From Chthonobacter rhizosphaerae (GTDB lineage: Bacteria; Pseudomonadota; Alphaproteobacteria; Rhizobiales; Pleomorphomonadaceae), in assembly GCF_013839525.1 (NCBI RefSeq), contig NZ_JACDIS010000006.1, positions 124,001 through 188,000 on the forward strand: a stretch of 64,000 bases of DNA, written 5' to 3'. The notes beneath the pieces were generated by a model. It searched no databases. It was not told the DNA's origin and was given only the letters and a program-made list of their open reading frames with translations. This document shows positions 26,706 to 35,278 of this stretch, in pieces. Positions within the stretch are counted from its first letter, which is position 1. Every line of letters begins with the position of its first letter. Position numbers and translations under genes: made by a program.

Positions 26706-27458
26706 TCAGCGGCCGCGGCTGACGCGCTCGATCTCGGCGCGGACGAGGCGCTCCACGATCCCGGGCAGGTTCTCGTCCAGCCAGACCTTCAGCATGGGAC
26801 GGAGCATTTCCTTGACGAGGTCGTCCAGCGTCTTGGCGTTGTTGGACAGGATGGTGTGCGAGAGCGACCCGAAGGCCGCGTTCACGGATTCGGTCGTCCG
26901 GCGGGAGACCAGCGGCTCGTCGAGGGTCATGGGCTCGTCGGCCTCGATGACGGGGGCCGGCTCGGGACGAACCTTGGCGGCGGGCTTCGGCGGCGGCGGC
27001 GGCGCGGCGGCGACCACGGGTTCGGGCTCCGGTTCGGGCACCATGGCGTCGGCGAAGGGGTCCTCCTCCGCGCCGGCGGTGTCCGGCTCGGCGGGCTCGT
27101 CCTTGGCGGCGGGATCGACGAAGGAAAGCTCCGCCTCGTCGGGCATCAGGCCCTCGACGAGTTCCAACGGGTCGTCGTCGGCGGAGGACGGCTCGTCGGG
27201 GACGAGTTCCAGGACGTCCTCGTCCTCCACCTCGGGGTCGAGGTCAAGGACCGGTTCGTCGGAGTCGTCCTCCTGGGAGAAGAGCTTGTCGAGGTCGTCC
27301 TCGGACACGGTCTCCGGCGCGGGCTCGGGCTTGGCGGCGGCCTTGGCGGGCGCCGCCGGCGGAGGCGGAGGCGGAGGCGTTTCGTCGGAGATGATCCGAC
27401 GGATCGAGGCCAGGATCTCCTCCATCGAGGGTTCCTGGGACGTGTTCGCCTTCGCCAT
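26706..27458 (-). CDS. popZ: Polar organizing protein PopZ (DUF2497)
   Basis: The 250-residue protein has the three PopZ parts: an N-terminal helix SMEEILASIRRIISDE (about 10-25), a long acidic proline-rich middle (about 30-175), and a C-terminal helical block LDDLVKEMLRPMLKVWLDEN and IVERLVRAEIERVSRGR for self-assembly. PopZ forms the polar hub that anchors the chromosome origin and client proteins. ATG 27458 is supported by GGAG eight bases upstream. Confidence 0.93.
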   Translation of the reverse strand: MAKANTSQEPSMEEILASIRRIISDETPPPPPPPAAPAKAAAKPEPAPETVSEDDLDKLFSQEDDSDEPVLDLDPEVEDEDVLELVPDEPSSADDDPLELVEGLMPDEAELSFVDPAAKDEPAEPDTAGAEEDPFADAMVPEPEPEPVVAAAPPPPPKPAAKVRPEPAPVIEADEPMTLDEPLVSRRTTESVNAAFGSLSHTILSNNAKTLDDLVKEMLRPMLKVWLDENLPGIVERLVRAEIERVSRGR

Positions 27459-27632
27459 GCGCATCTCTCCACACCGGACCGGGTCGCCCGCCCGCTCCAG
27501 CCGTTCACTCGCCCGTCCGCCGGAGCCTCCCGGCGGCGGTGACGATTCGGGCCTCACCCGAAGTATATCGATTCGTTAGGCAATTGCGCACAACGACGAA
27601 CGGGGACTTGTCCTTATCCCCGTCGAAGACCT

Positions 27633-28976
27633 TCAGCGGCCATCGGGAGTGCGCAGGCCGATCCACTTGTCGCGAACCGCCTTGTAGTGCTGCTCAGGCT
27701 GGTAGGACGCGACCTTCAGCCCGAGGGTCTGGCTGTTGAGCTTGCCGACCGAGGCGAGGACCGAGTAGCTCGCCACCACCGTGTCGCGCTCCGCCTGCAC
27801 CAGGGTGATCTGGGCGGAGATGACTTCGGCCTGGGCGTTCAGCACGTCGAGCGTGGTGCGCTGGCCGACGCGCTGCTCCTCCACCACGCCTTCGAGGGCG
27901 AGGCGGCCGGCCTCCACCTGCGAGCGGGCGGCGACGACCTGGGAGCGGGCCGACTCCAGACCCGACCAGGCGGAGATCAGCGCCGACTGAACCTGATCGC
28001 GCGCGCTGTCGATCTCGATCTTGCGCTGGCCGAGGCGCTCCTTCTCCTGGCGGACGCGGGAATAGACCTGGCCGCCCTCGTAGATCGGGATGGAGACGCG
28101 GCCGACCACCTGGGCGCTGTTGCCGGTGGCGGCCTGGTAGCCGTCCTCCCACGAGCGCTGGGCGGTGGCCTCGAGCGACACGGTCGGCAGGAGTTCGCCC
28201 TCGACGATCTTCACGTTGAAGGCCTGGGCGTCGGCATTGTAGACGGCCGCCAGGATGGCCGGATGGTCGGACCGGGAGGCCGCGACGGCGGCGTCGAGCG
28301 AGCGCGGGATCAGCTTGTCCACGGCCTTGGCGGACTTCAGGTTCCGCGGCGTGCGGCCGATGACCTGGATGTAGATGCCGCGCGACGACTCAAGGTTCGC
28401 CCGGGCGGCGGACACGTCGGCGCTGGCGGACGCGAGGCGCGCTTCCGACTGGGCGACGTCGGTGCGGGTGCCCTCGCCCACCGAGAAGCGGTCGCGCGAG
28501 GCGCGGACCTGCTCCTCCAGGAAGCGGACGTTCTCTTCCGACAGGCGCAGGATGGCGGCGTCGCGCACCACGTTCATGTAGGCCTCGACGCCGTCGAGGA
28601 GCGTGTTCTGCTCGGTGTTGCGCAGGGCCTCCCGCGAGGCCTTCACGGACGCCTCCGCGGCCTTGGTGCCGTTGACGGTGCGAAACCCGGAAAAGATCGG
28701 CTGGGTGATGGTGATGCCGGCGGCGGCCGAGCGCTGCTCGAAGCCACGGGTGTTGGAGGCGCCGGCGTTGGCGAAGGCGTTCACCGAGGGCCGGTAGCCG
28801 GACAGAGCCTGCGGCACCTCCTCGTCGACGGCTCGGGTCTCGGCGCGGGCGGCGTTGAGGGTGGGGTTGTTCGCGTAGGCGGCCGCCAGCGCTTCGGCCA
28901 GCGTTTCGGCCCGGACCGAAGTGGCCGACAGGAGAGCAACCAGCGCGGCGGAGACGAGCAGCATTCGGTTCGACAC
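27633..28976 (-). CDS. tolC: TolC-family outer membrane efflux/secretion channel
   Basis: The 447-residue protein starts with a signal peptide (about 1-23, ending SVRA) followed by ETLAEALAAAYANNPTLNAAR, the usual start of TolC-like proteins. It has two long heptad-rich helical repeats, the second containing QVVAARSQVEAGRLALEGVV and EEQRVGQRTTLDVLNAQAEV. It forms the trimeric outer-membrane channel for type I secretion and RND pumps. No inner-membrane partner is encoded beside it, so it is probably the shared cellular TolC. Confidence 0.93.
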   Translation of the reverse strand: MSNRMLLVSAALVALLSATSVRAETLAEALAAAYANNPTLNAARAETRAVDEEVPQALSGYRPSVNAFANAGASNTRGFEQRSAAAGITITQPIFSGFRTVNGTKAAEASVKASREALRNTEQNTLLDGVEAYMNVVRDAAILRLSEENVRFLEEQVRASRDRFSVGEGTRTDVAQSEARLASASADVSAARANLESSRGIYIQVIGRTPRNLKSAKAVDKLIPRSLDAAVAASRSDHPAILAAVYNADAQAFNVKIVEGELLPTVSLEATAQRSWEDGYQAATGNSAQVVGRVSIPIYEGGQVYSRVRQEKERLGQRKIEIDSARDQVQSALISAWSGLESARSQVVAARSQVEAGRLALEGVVEEQRVGQRTTLDVLNAQAEVISAQITLVQAERDTVVASYSVLASVGKLNSQTLGLKVASYQPEQHYKAVRDKWIGLRTPDGR

Positions 28977-29440
28977 GGCAGACCCCTCAGGACGTCGGGG
29001 TCCGTCGGCCCCGACCTATTGCGCGCCGCGACCGGAGGGCGACGCGCAGAGATTCTTCACCCTGAGGAGAGACCGCTTCGCGGCCCAAGCGCAAGTGTAG
29101 ATCAGCTGACGCTTGCCTGAAGCTGGATAAAAGCTGGACGCTGCGGCAGCGAGGTCACATCGGAGACCGGGGCCGAGCCGGATTCTTCAGACCCGATCAT
29201 CGTAAGAATTGCCACGCGAAGTGGCTGGCGCAGATGATCGCGCGAACGTTATTGTTCGTGAAGCGCGCCAATATTGCCGCGCGGCGTGCGCTACTACGAA
29301 ACGACGGGACAACTATATAGTAATCCTAATCCATTATGACCGGAACGGAGGCGCCCGCCAAGCCCCTCGACAACAGGCCATTCGAGCCGCCTGTTCAGCC
29401 GGGCGCCGCGGAAGGACAGGCGCCCGGGCGAGCGTGTGCC
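28977..29440. other. Intergenic region between tolC and the PCMT gene
   Basis: I see no gene in these 464 bases. The part from about 29180 to 29345 is clearly richer in A and T than its surroundings (for example ACTATATAGTAATCC near 29311) and probably contains the tolC promoter. A hairpin near the PCMT stop is listed separately. Confidence 0.5.
29399..29427 (-). terminator. Possible stem-loop after the PCMT gene
   Basis: A perfect nine-base-pair GC stem (29399-29407 with 29419-29427) with an 11-base loop starts 14 bases after the PCMT stop. There is no T tract, so its role as a terminator is uncertain. Confidence 0.4.
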
Positions 29441-30103
29441 TCAGAACTCGAAGGCCGGCTCGCGGGCGAAGCCCGGCAGCAGCGGCACCGCGGCGTTCAT
29501 CAGGACGCGGCCGCTGATCTCCGCGCCGCTGCGGGTGTAGAGCATGCCGCGCGCGGCCTGCCCGGTGCCGAGGACCACGAGCAGCCGGCCGCCCTCCGCC
29601 AGCTGGTCGGCGAGCGCGTCCGGCAGGACCTCGACCGCGCCGCTGACGATGATGACGTTGTAGGGTGCCCCGGCGGGCCATCCGGCGGCCAGGGGGCCGG
29701 TGACGACCTCGACCGTATGGATCCCCTGCCCGGCGATGGCCGCGCGGGCGACCTCGGCGAGGGAGGCGTCCTCCTCCAGGGCGACGACCTTGCGGGCGAG
29801 GCGCGACAGGATCGCGGCCGTATAGCCGGTGGTGGCGCCGACCTCCAGCACGGTGTCGGTGGAGGCGATGTCGGCCTGCTGGATGAGCCGGGCGGTGATC
29901 ATCGGCTGCAGCATGTAGCGCGGGGTCGGGTCGCCGCCGACCAGGAGGTTCTGGTCGATGTAGGCGAGCTTCCGGAGGGCGGGCGGCACGAAGGCCTCGC
30001 GCGGCACCGTCAGCATCGCGTCGATGATGCGGTGGTCCGTGACGTCGTTGGGTCGGATCTGACCATCGACCATCTTGGTACGCAGCGCGGCGGTGTCGGC
30101 CAT
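29441..30103 (-). CDS. Protein-L-isoaspartate O-methyltransferase-like protein
   Basis: The 220-residue protein begins MADTAALRTKMVDGQIRPNDV and has the SAM-binding loop VLEVGATTGYTAAILSRLA (about residues 84-102), a variant of the usual GxGSGY. Relatives of this alphaproteobacterial branch lie next to tolC and are annotated as PCMT. The altered loop and location leave open a substrate other than isoaspartyl residues. The cytoplasmic SAM-methyltransferase fold itself is clear. Confidence 0.87.
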   Translation of the reverse strand: MADTAALRTKMVDGQIRPNDVTDHRIIDAMLTVPREAFVPPALRKLAYIDQNLLVGGDPTPRYMLQPMITARLIQQADIASTDTVLEVGATTGYTAAILSRLARKVVALEEDASLAEVARAAIAGQGIHTVEVVTGPLAAGWPAGAPYNVIIVSGAVEVLPDALADQLAEGGRLLVVLGTGQAARGMLYTRSGAEISGRVLMNAAVPLLPGFAREPAFEF

Positions 30104-30263
30104 CGGGTTATCCTGGGTTCTTCAAGCGCTAGCGTTCCTCTAGCCCTCTCGCACACGCGAGACAAGGGGTCGCGGCCCGGGTCCGTGGAAAGGCCGATGC
30201 GCGGTTCCCGGCCCGCGTGCGGTGGGAGCCGTCGCGCACCGCAGGGCCGCATCGCAAAGGGCC

Positions 30264-30292
30264 TTGCCTCCCCGCGGGTTCTCGCCTAATAC
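30264..30292 (+). promoter_or_regulatory. Promoter of tRNA-Cys
   Basis: A -35-like TTGCCT (30264-30269) and a -10-like TAATAC (30287-30292) are separated by 17 bases and end 12 bases before the mature tRNA. This is the best housekeeping-type promoter I can see by eye in the window. Confidence 0.65.
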
Positions 30293-30304
30293 CTCCGACC
30301 GTGA

Positions 30305-30378
30305 GGCCACGTGGCGGAGTGGTTACGCAGCGGATTGCAAATCCGTCTACGGGGGTTCGATTCCCTCCGTGGCCTCCA
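30305..30378 (+). tRNA. tRNA-Cys (GCA)
   Basis: The 74-base sequence folds as a tRNA. The acceptor GGCCACG pairs with CGTGGCC, the anticodon loop holds GCA at 30337-30339, the T loop is GGGTTCGATTCCC-like, and the CCA end is encoded at 30376-30378. The anticodon reads cysteine codons. Confidence 0.96.
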
Positions 30379-30491
30379 GTTTGCCCCCTCCTCCCCGTCC
30401 GACATCGATGCCGGCCCACAGGGCCGACGCGGCGGATTCGCGTCCGCCCCGGCGGCTCGTCCGTAGAGACGGCGGGAGAGGACGTTCGGAC

Positions 30492-30884
30492 ATGATCCTG
30501 ATCGGATATCTGGCCGCCGCGGCGGTGTTCCTGGCGGTGGACGCGCTCTGGCTGGGGCGGGTGGCGCGGGGGTTCTACGCGGCGGAATATGGCGACCTGC
30601 TGCGCCCGAAGCCGCGGCTCGGGGCGGCGGCGGCGTTCTACCTCGCCTATCTGGCCGGGCTCGCCTATTTCGCCGTCGCGCCGTCTCTGGACGGAGACGC
30701 GTGGGACGCCGCGATCGACGGCGGGCTCTATGGGCTCGCCTGCTACGGCACCTATCACCTGACCAACCTGGCGACCCTGAAGCGCTGGCCCATGCGCCTC
30801 CTGGCGGTGGACATGGGCTGGGGCGCCGGGCTCAGCGCGGTTTCCGCCGTGGCCGGGCGGGCGGCGGCCCTGTCGGTCGGCTGA
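30492..30884 (+). CDS. DUF2177 family membrane protein
   Basis: The 130-residue protein has about four membrane segments: residues 1-17 (LIGYLAAAAVFLAVDALWLG), 45-62, 73-95 and 105-125. The DALWLG and GLYGLACYGTYHLTNLATL blocks are typical of DUF2177. No function is established for the family. ATG 30492 has a GGGAGAGG element upstream. It stands alone between the tRNA-Cys gene and a convergent small membrane protein. Confidence 0.82.
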   Translation: MILIGYLAAAAVFLAVDALWLGRVARGFYAAEYGDLLRPKPRLGAAAAFYLAYLAGLAYFAVAPSLDGDAWDAAIDGGLYGLACYGTYHLTNLATLKRWPMRLLAVDMGWGAGLSAVSAVAGRAAALSVG

Positions 30885-30916
30885 GGCGCGGCTGCCGGCG
30901 ACCGGCGCGGGGCGTC

Positions 30917-31213
30917 TCAGGGCCGGGGGCGGTCCGGGTCGGGGGCGCCGGACGAGTGGAGGCCGCCCATGCGGCGACTCGCCTTCCGATTTCGCCACCA
31001 GCGCACGACGGCGACTTCGCTGCGGCGCCGGACCCGGCGGGCGATCGCGAAATCGATGGAGAGGACGAGGAGCCCGAGCGGCACCATCCAGAAGCCGAGA
31101 ATCGGCAGAAACCCGACGAGACCGCCCAGAAGCAGGGCGACGCCGAGGCCGATGCGCAGGATCCGGTTCCGAGGCACCGGCATCGTCCGGCCGTTCATTT
31201 TCACACGAGGCAT
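30917..31213 (-). CDS. Small membrane protein resembling the PGPGW family
   Basis: The 98-residue protein has a basic N-terminus, a hydrophobic hairpin at about residues 20-52 (GVALLLGGLVGFLPILGFW then VPLGLLVLSIDFAI), and a basic tail with RRVRRR and WWRNRK. The GFLPILGFWMVPLGL stretch recalls the PGPGW transmembrane family but lacks the name-giving motif. The start could be ATG 31213, 31198 or 31183; the longest is given. Function unknown. Confidence 0.6.
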   Translation of the reverse strand: MPRVKMNGRTMPVPRNRILRIGLGVALLLGGLVGFLPILGFWMVPLGLLVLSIDFAIARRVRRRSEVAVVRWWRNRKASRRMGGLHSSGAPDPDRPRP

Positions 31214-31298
31214 ACGTTTTCCCGAGCAATCGGCCCCGTTCCGATATGGGGCCGGTCTGCGTCCTATTCCAGGTCTGGACGAGATCCCGAAAAGGGGT

Positions 31299-31326
31299 TT
31301 GCAAAACCAAACCCCTCTGCTATACG
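31299..31326 (+). promoter_or_regulatory. Promoter of tRNA-Asn
   Basis: TTGCAA (31299-31304) and TATACG (31321-31326) are 16 bases apart and end 15 bases before the mature tRNA. The element overlaps an inverted repeat (31293-31300 with 31309-31316). Confidence 0.5.
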
Positions 31327-31341
31327 CACCGCCATCGCTGA

Positions 31342-31417
31342 TCCGCGATAGCTCAGTTGGTAGAGCGTTCGACTGTTAATCGAATGGTCGCAGGTTCGAG
31401 TCCTGCTCGCGGAGCCA
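31342..31417 (+). tRNA. tRNA-Asn (GTT)
   Basis: The 76-base sequence has acceptor TCCGCGA pairing with TCGCGGA, a D arm GCTCAGTTGGTAGAGC, anticodon GTT at 31375-31377, a T arm GCAGGTTCGAGTCCTGC, and an encoded CCA at 31415-31417. The anticodon reads asparagine codons. Confidence 0.97.
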
Positions 31418-31651
31418 GATCTTCCTGAGATGTCAGGGCAAATAAGGCGGCTAGCCGGTGACGGCAGCCGCCTTTTGTGTTTGCGGGCGCCTGGGAGCGG
31501 CGCGCCGGGCACCCGGCGGATGGGCGCGCAGGCCCGGTCTCGATCTTCGCAGTGCTGCCGGCCATCTGGTCGGGCCCGGTCAGGAGGCCCGTCGAAGACT
31601 TGGCGGGCCTTTGCGGCTCCCCTGCCCTTTCCCAAGTCCGACGGCGGCCGG

Positions 31652-32677
31652 CTAGCGGCCTCGCGCCTCCGCCGGCTCGCGGGTGCCCGGCAAGGCCGGC
31701 GGCGCGTAGAGCCAGCCGGCGCCCACCCGCTCGACCACGACCTTGAGGAGGAGCGAGCCGGCGATGGCGGCGACCACCACGCCCGGGATCACCACGTAGC
31801 TGGACCAGTACGGCAGGCCGTCGATCCGGCGGATCAGCCGCAGCATGATGGAGAGCAGGAACGGGTGGGCCAGGTAGATGGCCAGGGTGTTGTGCCCGAG
31901 ATAGGTGAGCGGATCCGGCAGGCGCGGAACCCGCGAAATCCACTCGGCCATCCGGCAGCCGACCAGGAGGCCGGTGATACACATGGCGAGCTCGGCCATG
32001 CCGAGCGCCAGGCCGGTGAGCTCCATCTTGCCGTAGAACAGCGTCACGTAGAGGACGGCGAGCGCCGCCAGGGTGAGGACGCCGAGGGAAGTGATCCGCT
32101 CCACGGCGATCTCGCCGAACAGACAGCCGATCAGGAAGAAGGCGTAGTACTGCAGCAGCCCCTTGTGGGAATGCTCGTCCACCTGGATGAGGCCGCTGAA
32201 GGACAGGAAGGTCATCACCAGCGCCGCCCCCAGGAGGGCATGGCGCGGCAGTTTGTAGAGGCCCTTGGTGGCGACGGTGTAGATCGCCAAGGCGTGGATG
32301 AACCAGATCTCGGACGATGGCGTGATCAGGCTGTTGAGGAAGGTGCCGATCACCACCGACGGCGGCTGGCCGTAGAGGATGCCCTGGCGGTAGATCGCGT
32401 GCAGGATGGTCCAGAGCACGAACAGGTAGATGAGCAGCCAGACGCGCTTCGTCAGCACGACCCGCCACTCCTTGCGGATGAGGCTGCGCACCAGATAGCC
32501 GGAGACGGCGAAGAAGACCGGCATCCGGATCGGCCCGAAGATGGTGTTGATCATCCAGATGTGGCTGTTGCCGATCCCCGCGTCCTCGGCCTTGATCGAG
32601 GCGTGCAGGAAGACGACGAGCAGGATCGACCCGCCCTTGGCGATATCGAGCCACGCGATGCGTGTTGAGGCTGACAA
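31652..32677 (-). CDS. Acyltransferase family 3 membrane protein
   Basis: The 341-residue product is an acyltransferase-3 type membrane protein with about ten TM segments. The early AWLDIAKGGSILLVVFLHAS carries the conserved Asp and His, and PVFFAVSGYLVRSLIRKE and TYLGHNTLAIYLAHPFLL follow as in the family. Such proteins O-acylate extracellular polysaccharide. The start is uncertain: TTG 32677 has a GGGGGG element upstream, GTG 32698 is an alternative, and codons further upstream give low-complexity sequence. Nothing nearby names its acceptor; the cellulose locus lies 16 kb away. Confidence 0.82.
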   Translation of the reverse strand: MSASTRIAWLDIAKGGSILLVVFLHASIKAEDAGIGNSHIWMINTIFGPIRMPVFFAVSGYLVRSLIRKEWRVVLTKRVWLLIYLFVLWTILHAIYRQGILYGQPPSVVIGTFLNSLITPSSEIWFIHALAIYTVATKGLYKLPRHALLGAALVMTFLSFSGLIQVDEHSHKGLLQYYAFFLIGCLFGEIAVERITSLGVLTLAALAVLYVTLFYGKMELTGLALGMAELAMCITGLLVGCRMAEWISRVPRLPDPLTYLGHNTLAIYLAHPFLLSIMLRLIRRIDGLPYWSSYVVIPGVVVAAIAGSLLLKVVVERVGAGWLYAPPALPGTREPAEARGR

Positions 32678-32882
32678 AGGCGCCCCCCGAAGGTCCACCG
32701 GACCCGCGCGCCCCGCCTGGACAGCGCAAAATCCATTTCTGACAATATCCTTCCCGGGCGGGCCGGCCCTAACCCGCCGCGAAGAGGCACTGTGGGGCGG
32801 AACGGATGATGCCGGGGTTTGTTCCACCGGCTCGCGCGAACGACTGATTGCGCTGTGGAAAACAGTCAACCGAACAAACGAA

Positions 32883-32912
32883 AAGGCGCGCGGAATGGTC
32901 TCCGCGCGCCTT
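32883..32912 (-). terminator. Rho-independent terminator after phoB
   Basis: A perfect 12-base-pair GC-rich stem (32883-32894 with 32901-32912, six-base loop) lies 26 bases after the phoB stop. On the minus strand it is followed by a T-rich tract (TTTTCGTTTGTT). It ends the pst-phoU-phoB unit. Confidence 0.88.
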
Positions 32913-32937
32913 GAAGAGACGGATGTCCGCCGGTTCG

Positions 32938-33636
32938 TCACCCGGCCTTGGCGAACGTGTCGTCGAAGGAATAGCCGGCGCCGCGGACCGTGCGGATCGG
33001 GTCCTTCTTGGCGGTGCGGTTCAGCACCTTGCGCAGACGGCCCACGTGGACGTCGACCGTGCGTTCGTCCACGTAGACGTCGTGGCCCCAGACGCCGTCG
33101 AGCAGTTGCTCGCGGGAGAACACCCGGCCGGGCGAGCGCATGAGGAACTCCAGGAGCTTGAACTCGGTCGGTCCGAGGTGGAGTTCCCGGCCCGCGCGGC
33201 GGACCCGGTGGGTCTCGCGGTCGAGCTCCAGATCGCCGAGCGCCAGCACGGAGGACAGCACCTCCGGCTTGGCGCGCCGCAGGATGGCGCGGATGCGGGC
33301 GACCACCTCCGGCACGGAGAAGGGCTTCACGATGTAGTCGTCGGCCCCGGTGCCGAGGCCGCGCACGCGCTCGGACTCCTCGCCCCGGGCGGTCAGCATG
33401 ATGATCGGGACGCGCTCGGTCTCCGGCCGGGCCCGCAGGCGCCGGCAGAGCTCGATCCCGGACAGGCCGGGCAGCATCCAGTCGAGAAGGACGAGGTCCG
33501 GCGTCACCTCGCGCAGACGGATCTCCGCGTCATCGCCGCGGAACGCCTGCTCGACCTCGTAACCCTCGGCTTCCAGATTGTAGCGCAGGAGCAGGCTGAC
33601 CGGCTCCTCGTCCTCGACGATCAAGACCTTCGGCAT
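32938..33636 (-). CDS. phoB: Phosphate regulon response regulator
   Basis: The 232-residue OmpR-type regulator has a receiver with phospho-accepting Asp52 (LVLLDWMLPG), the switch Thr in IMLTARGE and Lys in DDYIVKPFSV. A winged-helix effector domain follows with FKLLEFLMRSPGRVFSREQLL and DERTVDVHVGRLRK. It binds Pho boxes such as the one before pstS. It is last in the pst operon and followed by a strong terminator. Its kinase PhoR is not in the window. Confidence 0.97.
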   Translation of the reverse strand: MPKVLIVEDEEPVSLLLRYNLEAEGYEVEQAFRGDDAEIRLREVTPDLVLLDWMLPGLSGIELCRRLRARPETERVPIIMLTARGEESERVRGLGTGADDYIVKPFSVPEVVARIRAILRRAKPEVLSSVLALGDLELDRETHRVRRAGRELHLGPTEFKLLEFLMRSPGRVFSREQLLDGVWGHDVYVDERTVDVHVGRLRKVLNRTAKKDPIRTVRGAGYSFDDTFAKAG

Positions 33637-33670
33637 CGATCCACTCTCTCATGTCCCGACCGCCAGAGGG

Positions 33671-34375
33671 TCAGGGCTGGATGGACTCCAGGCTCGTGCT
33701 GTCCGACTTCGGGCGCTCAAGCTCGAACGCGTGGCCCGTGACCGAGTAGTGGACGGTCTCGGCGATGTTGGTGGCGTGGTCGCCGATGCGCTCGATGTTC
33801 TTGGCGCAGAACAGGAGATGCGTGCACTGGGAGATGTTGCGCGGATCCTCCATCATGTAGGTCAGGAGTTCGCGGAAGAGCGACGTGTAGAGGGCGTCGA
33901 TCTCCTCGTCGCGCTGGCGCACGGCGGCGGCCTTGCTGTCGTCGCGGTTGGTGAAGCTGTCGAGAACATCCTTCAGCTGTTCGAGCGCGATCTCGGCCAG
34001 GTGCTCGACGCCGACGATCAGGCGCTTCTGGACGACCGCGCCGTTGATGGCGATCACCCGCTTGGCGATGTTCTTGGCGAGGTCGCCGACCCGCTCCAGG
34101 TCGGACGAGATGCGCATGGCGGCCACGATCTCGCGCAGGTCCGACGCCATCGGCTGGCGGCGGGCGATGATCAGGATGGCCAGTTCCTCGGCCTCGCGCT
34201 GGAGCGTGTCGAGCCGGGCGTCGTCCGCGATCACCCGGTGCGCGAGGTTGACGTCGAGGCGCGTGAGAGCCGTGATCGAGTCGTTGACCAGGTGCTCGGC
34301 GAAACCGCCCATGCGGGCGATCCTGCCGGCGAGATCGCGCAGCTCGTGCTCGTAGGCGGAGATGGTGTGTTCCAT
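33671..34375 (-). CDS. phoU: Phosphate signalling regulator PhoU
   Basis: The 234-residue all-helical protein has two PhoU repeats, with the metal-binding SSDLERVGDLAKNIAKR in the first and CAKNIERIGDHATNIAETV in the second. It relays the Pst transporter state to PhoR and restrains uptake. ATG 34375 matches the family start MEHTISAYEHELRDL. It sits between pstB (38-base gap) and phoB (34-base gap). Confidence 0.97.
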   Translation of the reverse strand: MEHTISAYEHELRDLAGRIARMGGFAEHLVNDSITALTRLDVNLAHRVIADDARLDTLQREAEELAILIIARRQPMASDLREIVAAMRISSDLERVGDLAKNIAKRVIAINGAVVQKRLIVGVEHLAEIALEQLKDVLDSFTNRDDSKAAAVRQRDEEIDALYTSLFRELLTYMMEDPRNISQCTHLLFCAKNIERIGDHATNIAETVHYSVTGHAFELERPKSDSTSLESIQP

Positions 34376-34413
34376 GAAAGTCCCCTTCCCGGGATCCTGG
34401 AGCGAGCGGCGGA

Positions 34414-35244
34414 TCAGCCGAAGCGGCCGGTGATGTAGTCCTGCGTCCGCTTCTCGATGGGGTTGGTGAAGATGTGGTCGGTCGGACCCTCCTCCACCAG
34501 CACGCCGAGGTGGAAGAAGGCCGTGCGCTGAGACACGCGGGCCGCCTGCTGCATGGAGTGCGTGACGATGATGATGGTGTAGTTGGTCCTCAGCTCGTCG
34601 ATCAGTTCCTCCACCTTGGCGGTGGCGATCGGGTCGAGGGCCGAGCAGGGCTCGTCCATCAGGATCACGTCCGGCGACACCGCGATGGCGCGGGCGATGC
34701 AGAGGCGCTGCTGCTGGCCGCCGGACAGGCCGGTGCCGGGCTCGTGCAGCCGGTCCTTCACCTCGTTGTAGAGGGACGCGCGCTGGAGCGAGGACACGAC
34801 GATCTCCTCCAGGTCGGTCTTGGACCGGGCGAGGCCGTGGATGCGCGGGCCGTAGGCCACGTTCTCGAAGATCGACTTCGGGAACGGGTTCGGCTTCTGG
34901 AACACCATGCCGACCCGGGCGCGCAGCTCGACCACGTCGAGGTCGGTATCGTAGATGTCGCGGTTGTCGAGGGTGATCTTCCCCTCCACCCGGGCGCCCA
35001 CGATGGTGTCGTTCATCCGGTTCAGGCAACGCAGGAAGGTGGACTTGCCGCAGCCGGACGGGCCGATGAAGGCGGTGACCGCCTTCTCCGGGATGTCGAT
35101 GGTGACGCCGAACAGCGCCTGCTTGGCGCCGTAGAAGACGTTGACGTTCTCGCCGCGCACCTTCACGGGCCGGGGTGCCGCGTCCGGGGTGCGGACGGTG
35201 GTGAAGGTCTGGGTTTCGCGCGGCATTTCGGCGACGGTGGCCAT
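34414..35244 (-). CDS. pstB: Phosphate ABC transporter ATP-binding protein
   Basis: The 276-residue ATPase has Walker [10 protein letters not shown], the signature [14 protein letters not shown], Walker [14 protein letters not shown] and the switch His in [11 protein letters not shown]. The [15 protein letters not shown] segment is typical of PstB. ATG 35244 is chosen over longer in-frame codons to 35319. It energises PstCA at the inner membrane. Confidence 0.97.
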   Translation of the reverse strand: MATVAEMPRETQTFTTVRTPDAAPRPVKVRGENVNVFYGAKQALFGVTIDIPEKAVTAFIGPSGCGKSTFLRCLNRMNDTIVGARVEGKITLDNRDIYDTDLDVVELRARVGMVFQKPNPFPKSIFENVAYGPRIHGLARSKTDLEEIVVSSLQRASLYNEVKDRLHEPGTGLSGGQQQRLCIARAIAVSPDVILMDEPCSALDPIATAKVEELIDELRTNYTIIIVTHSMQQAARVSQRTAFFHLGVLVEEGPTDHIFTNPIEKRTQDYITGRFG

Positions 35245-35278
35245 GGAATGTACCTCTGGTTCGAGGAGATCGGGGGTC

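Noticed and set aside
28141-28240. Type I secretion partner genes for tolC
   Set aside because: No ABC exporter or membrane fusion protein is encoded next to tolC, so a dedicated secretion system cannot be claimed.
27687-29120. Long open frame antisense to tolC
   Set aside because: Its Leu/Gly/Arg-rich composition is typical of antisense frames in high-GC DNA; the tolC frame on the other strand is unmistakable.
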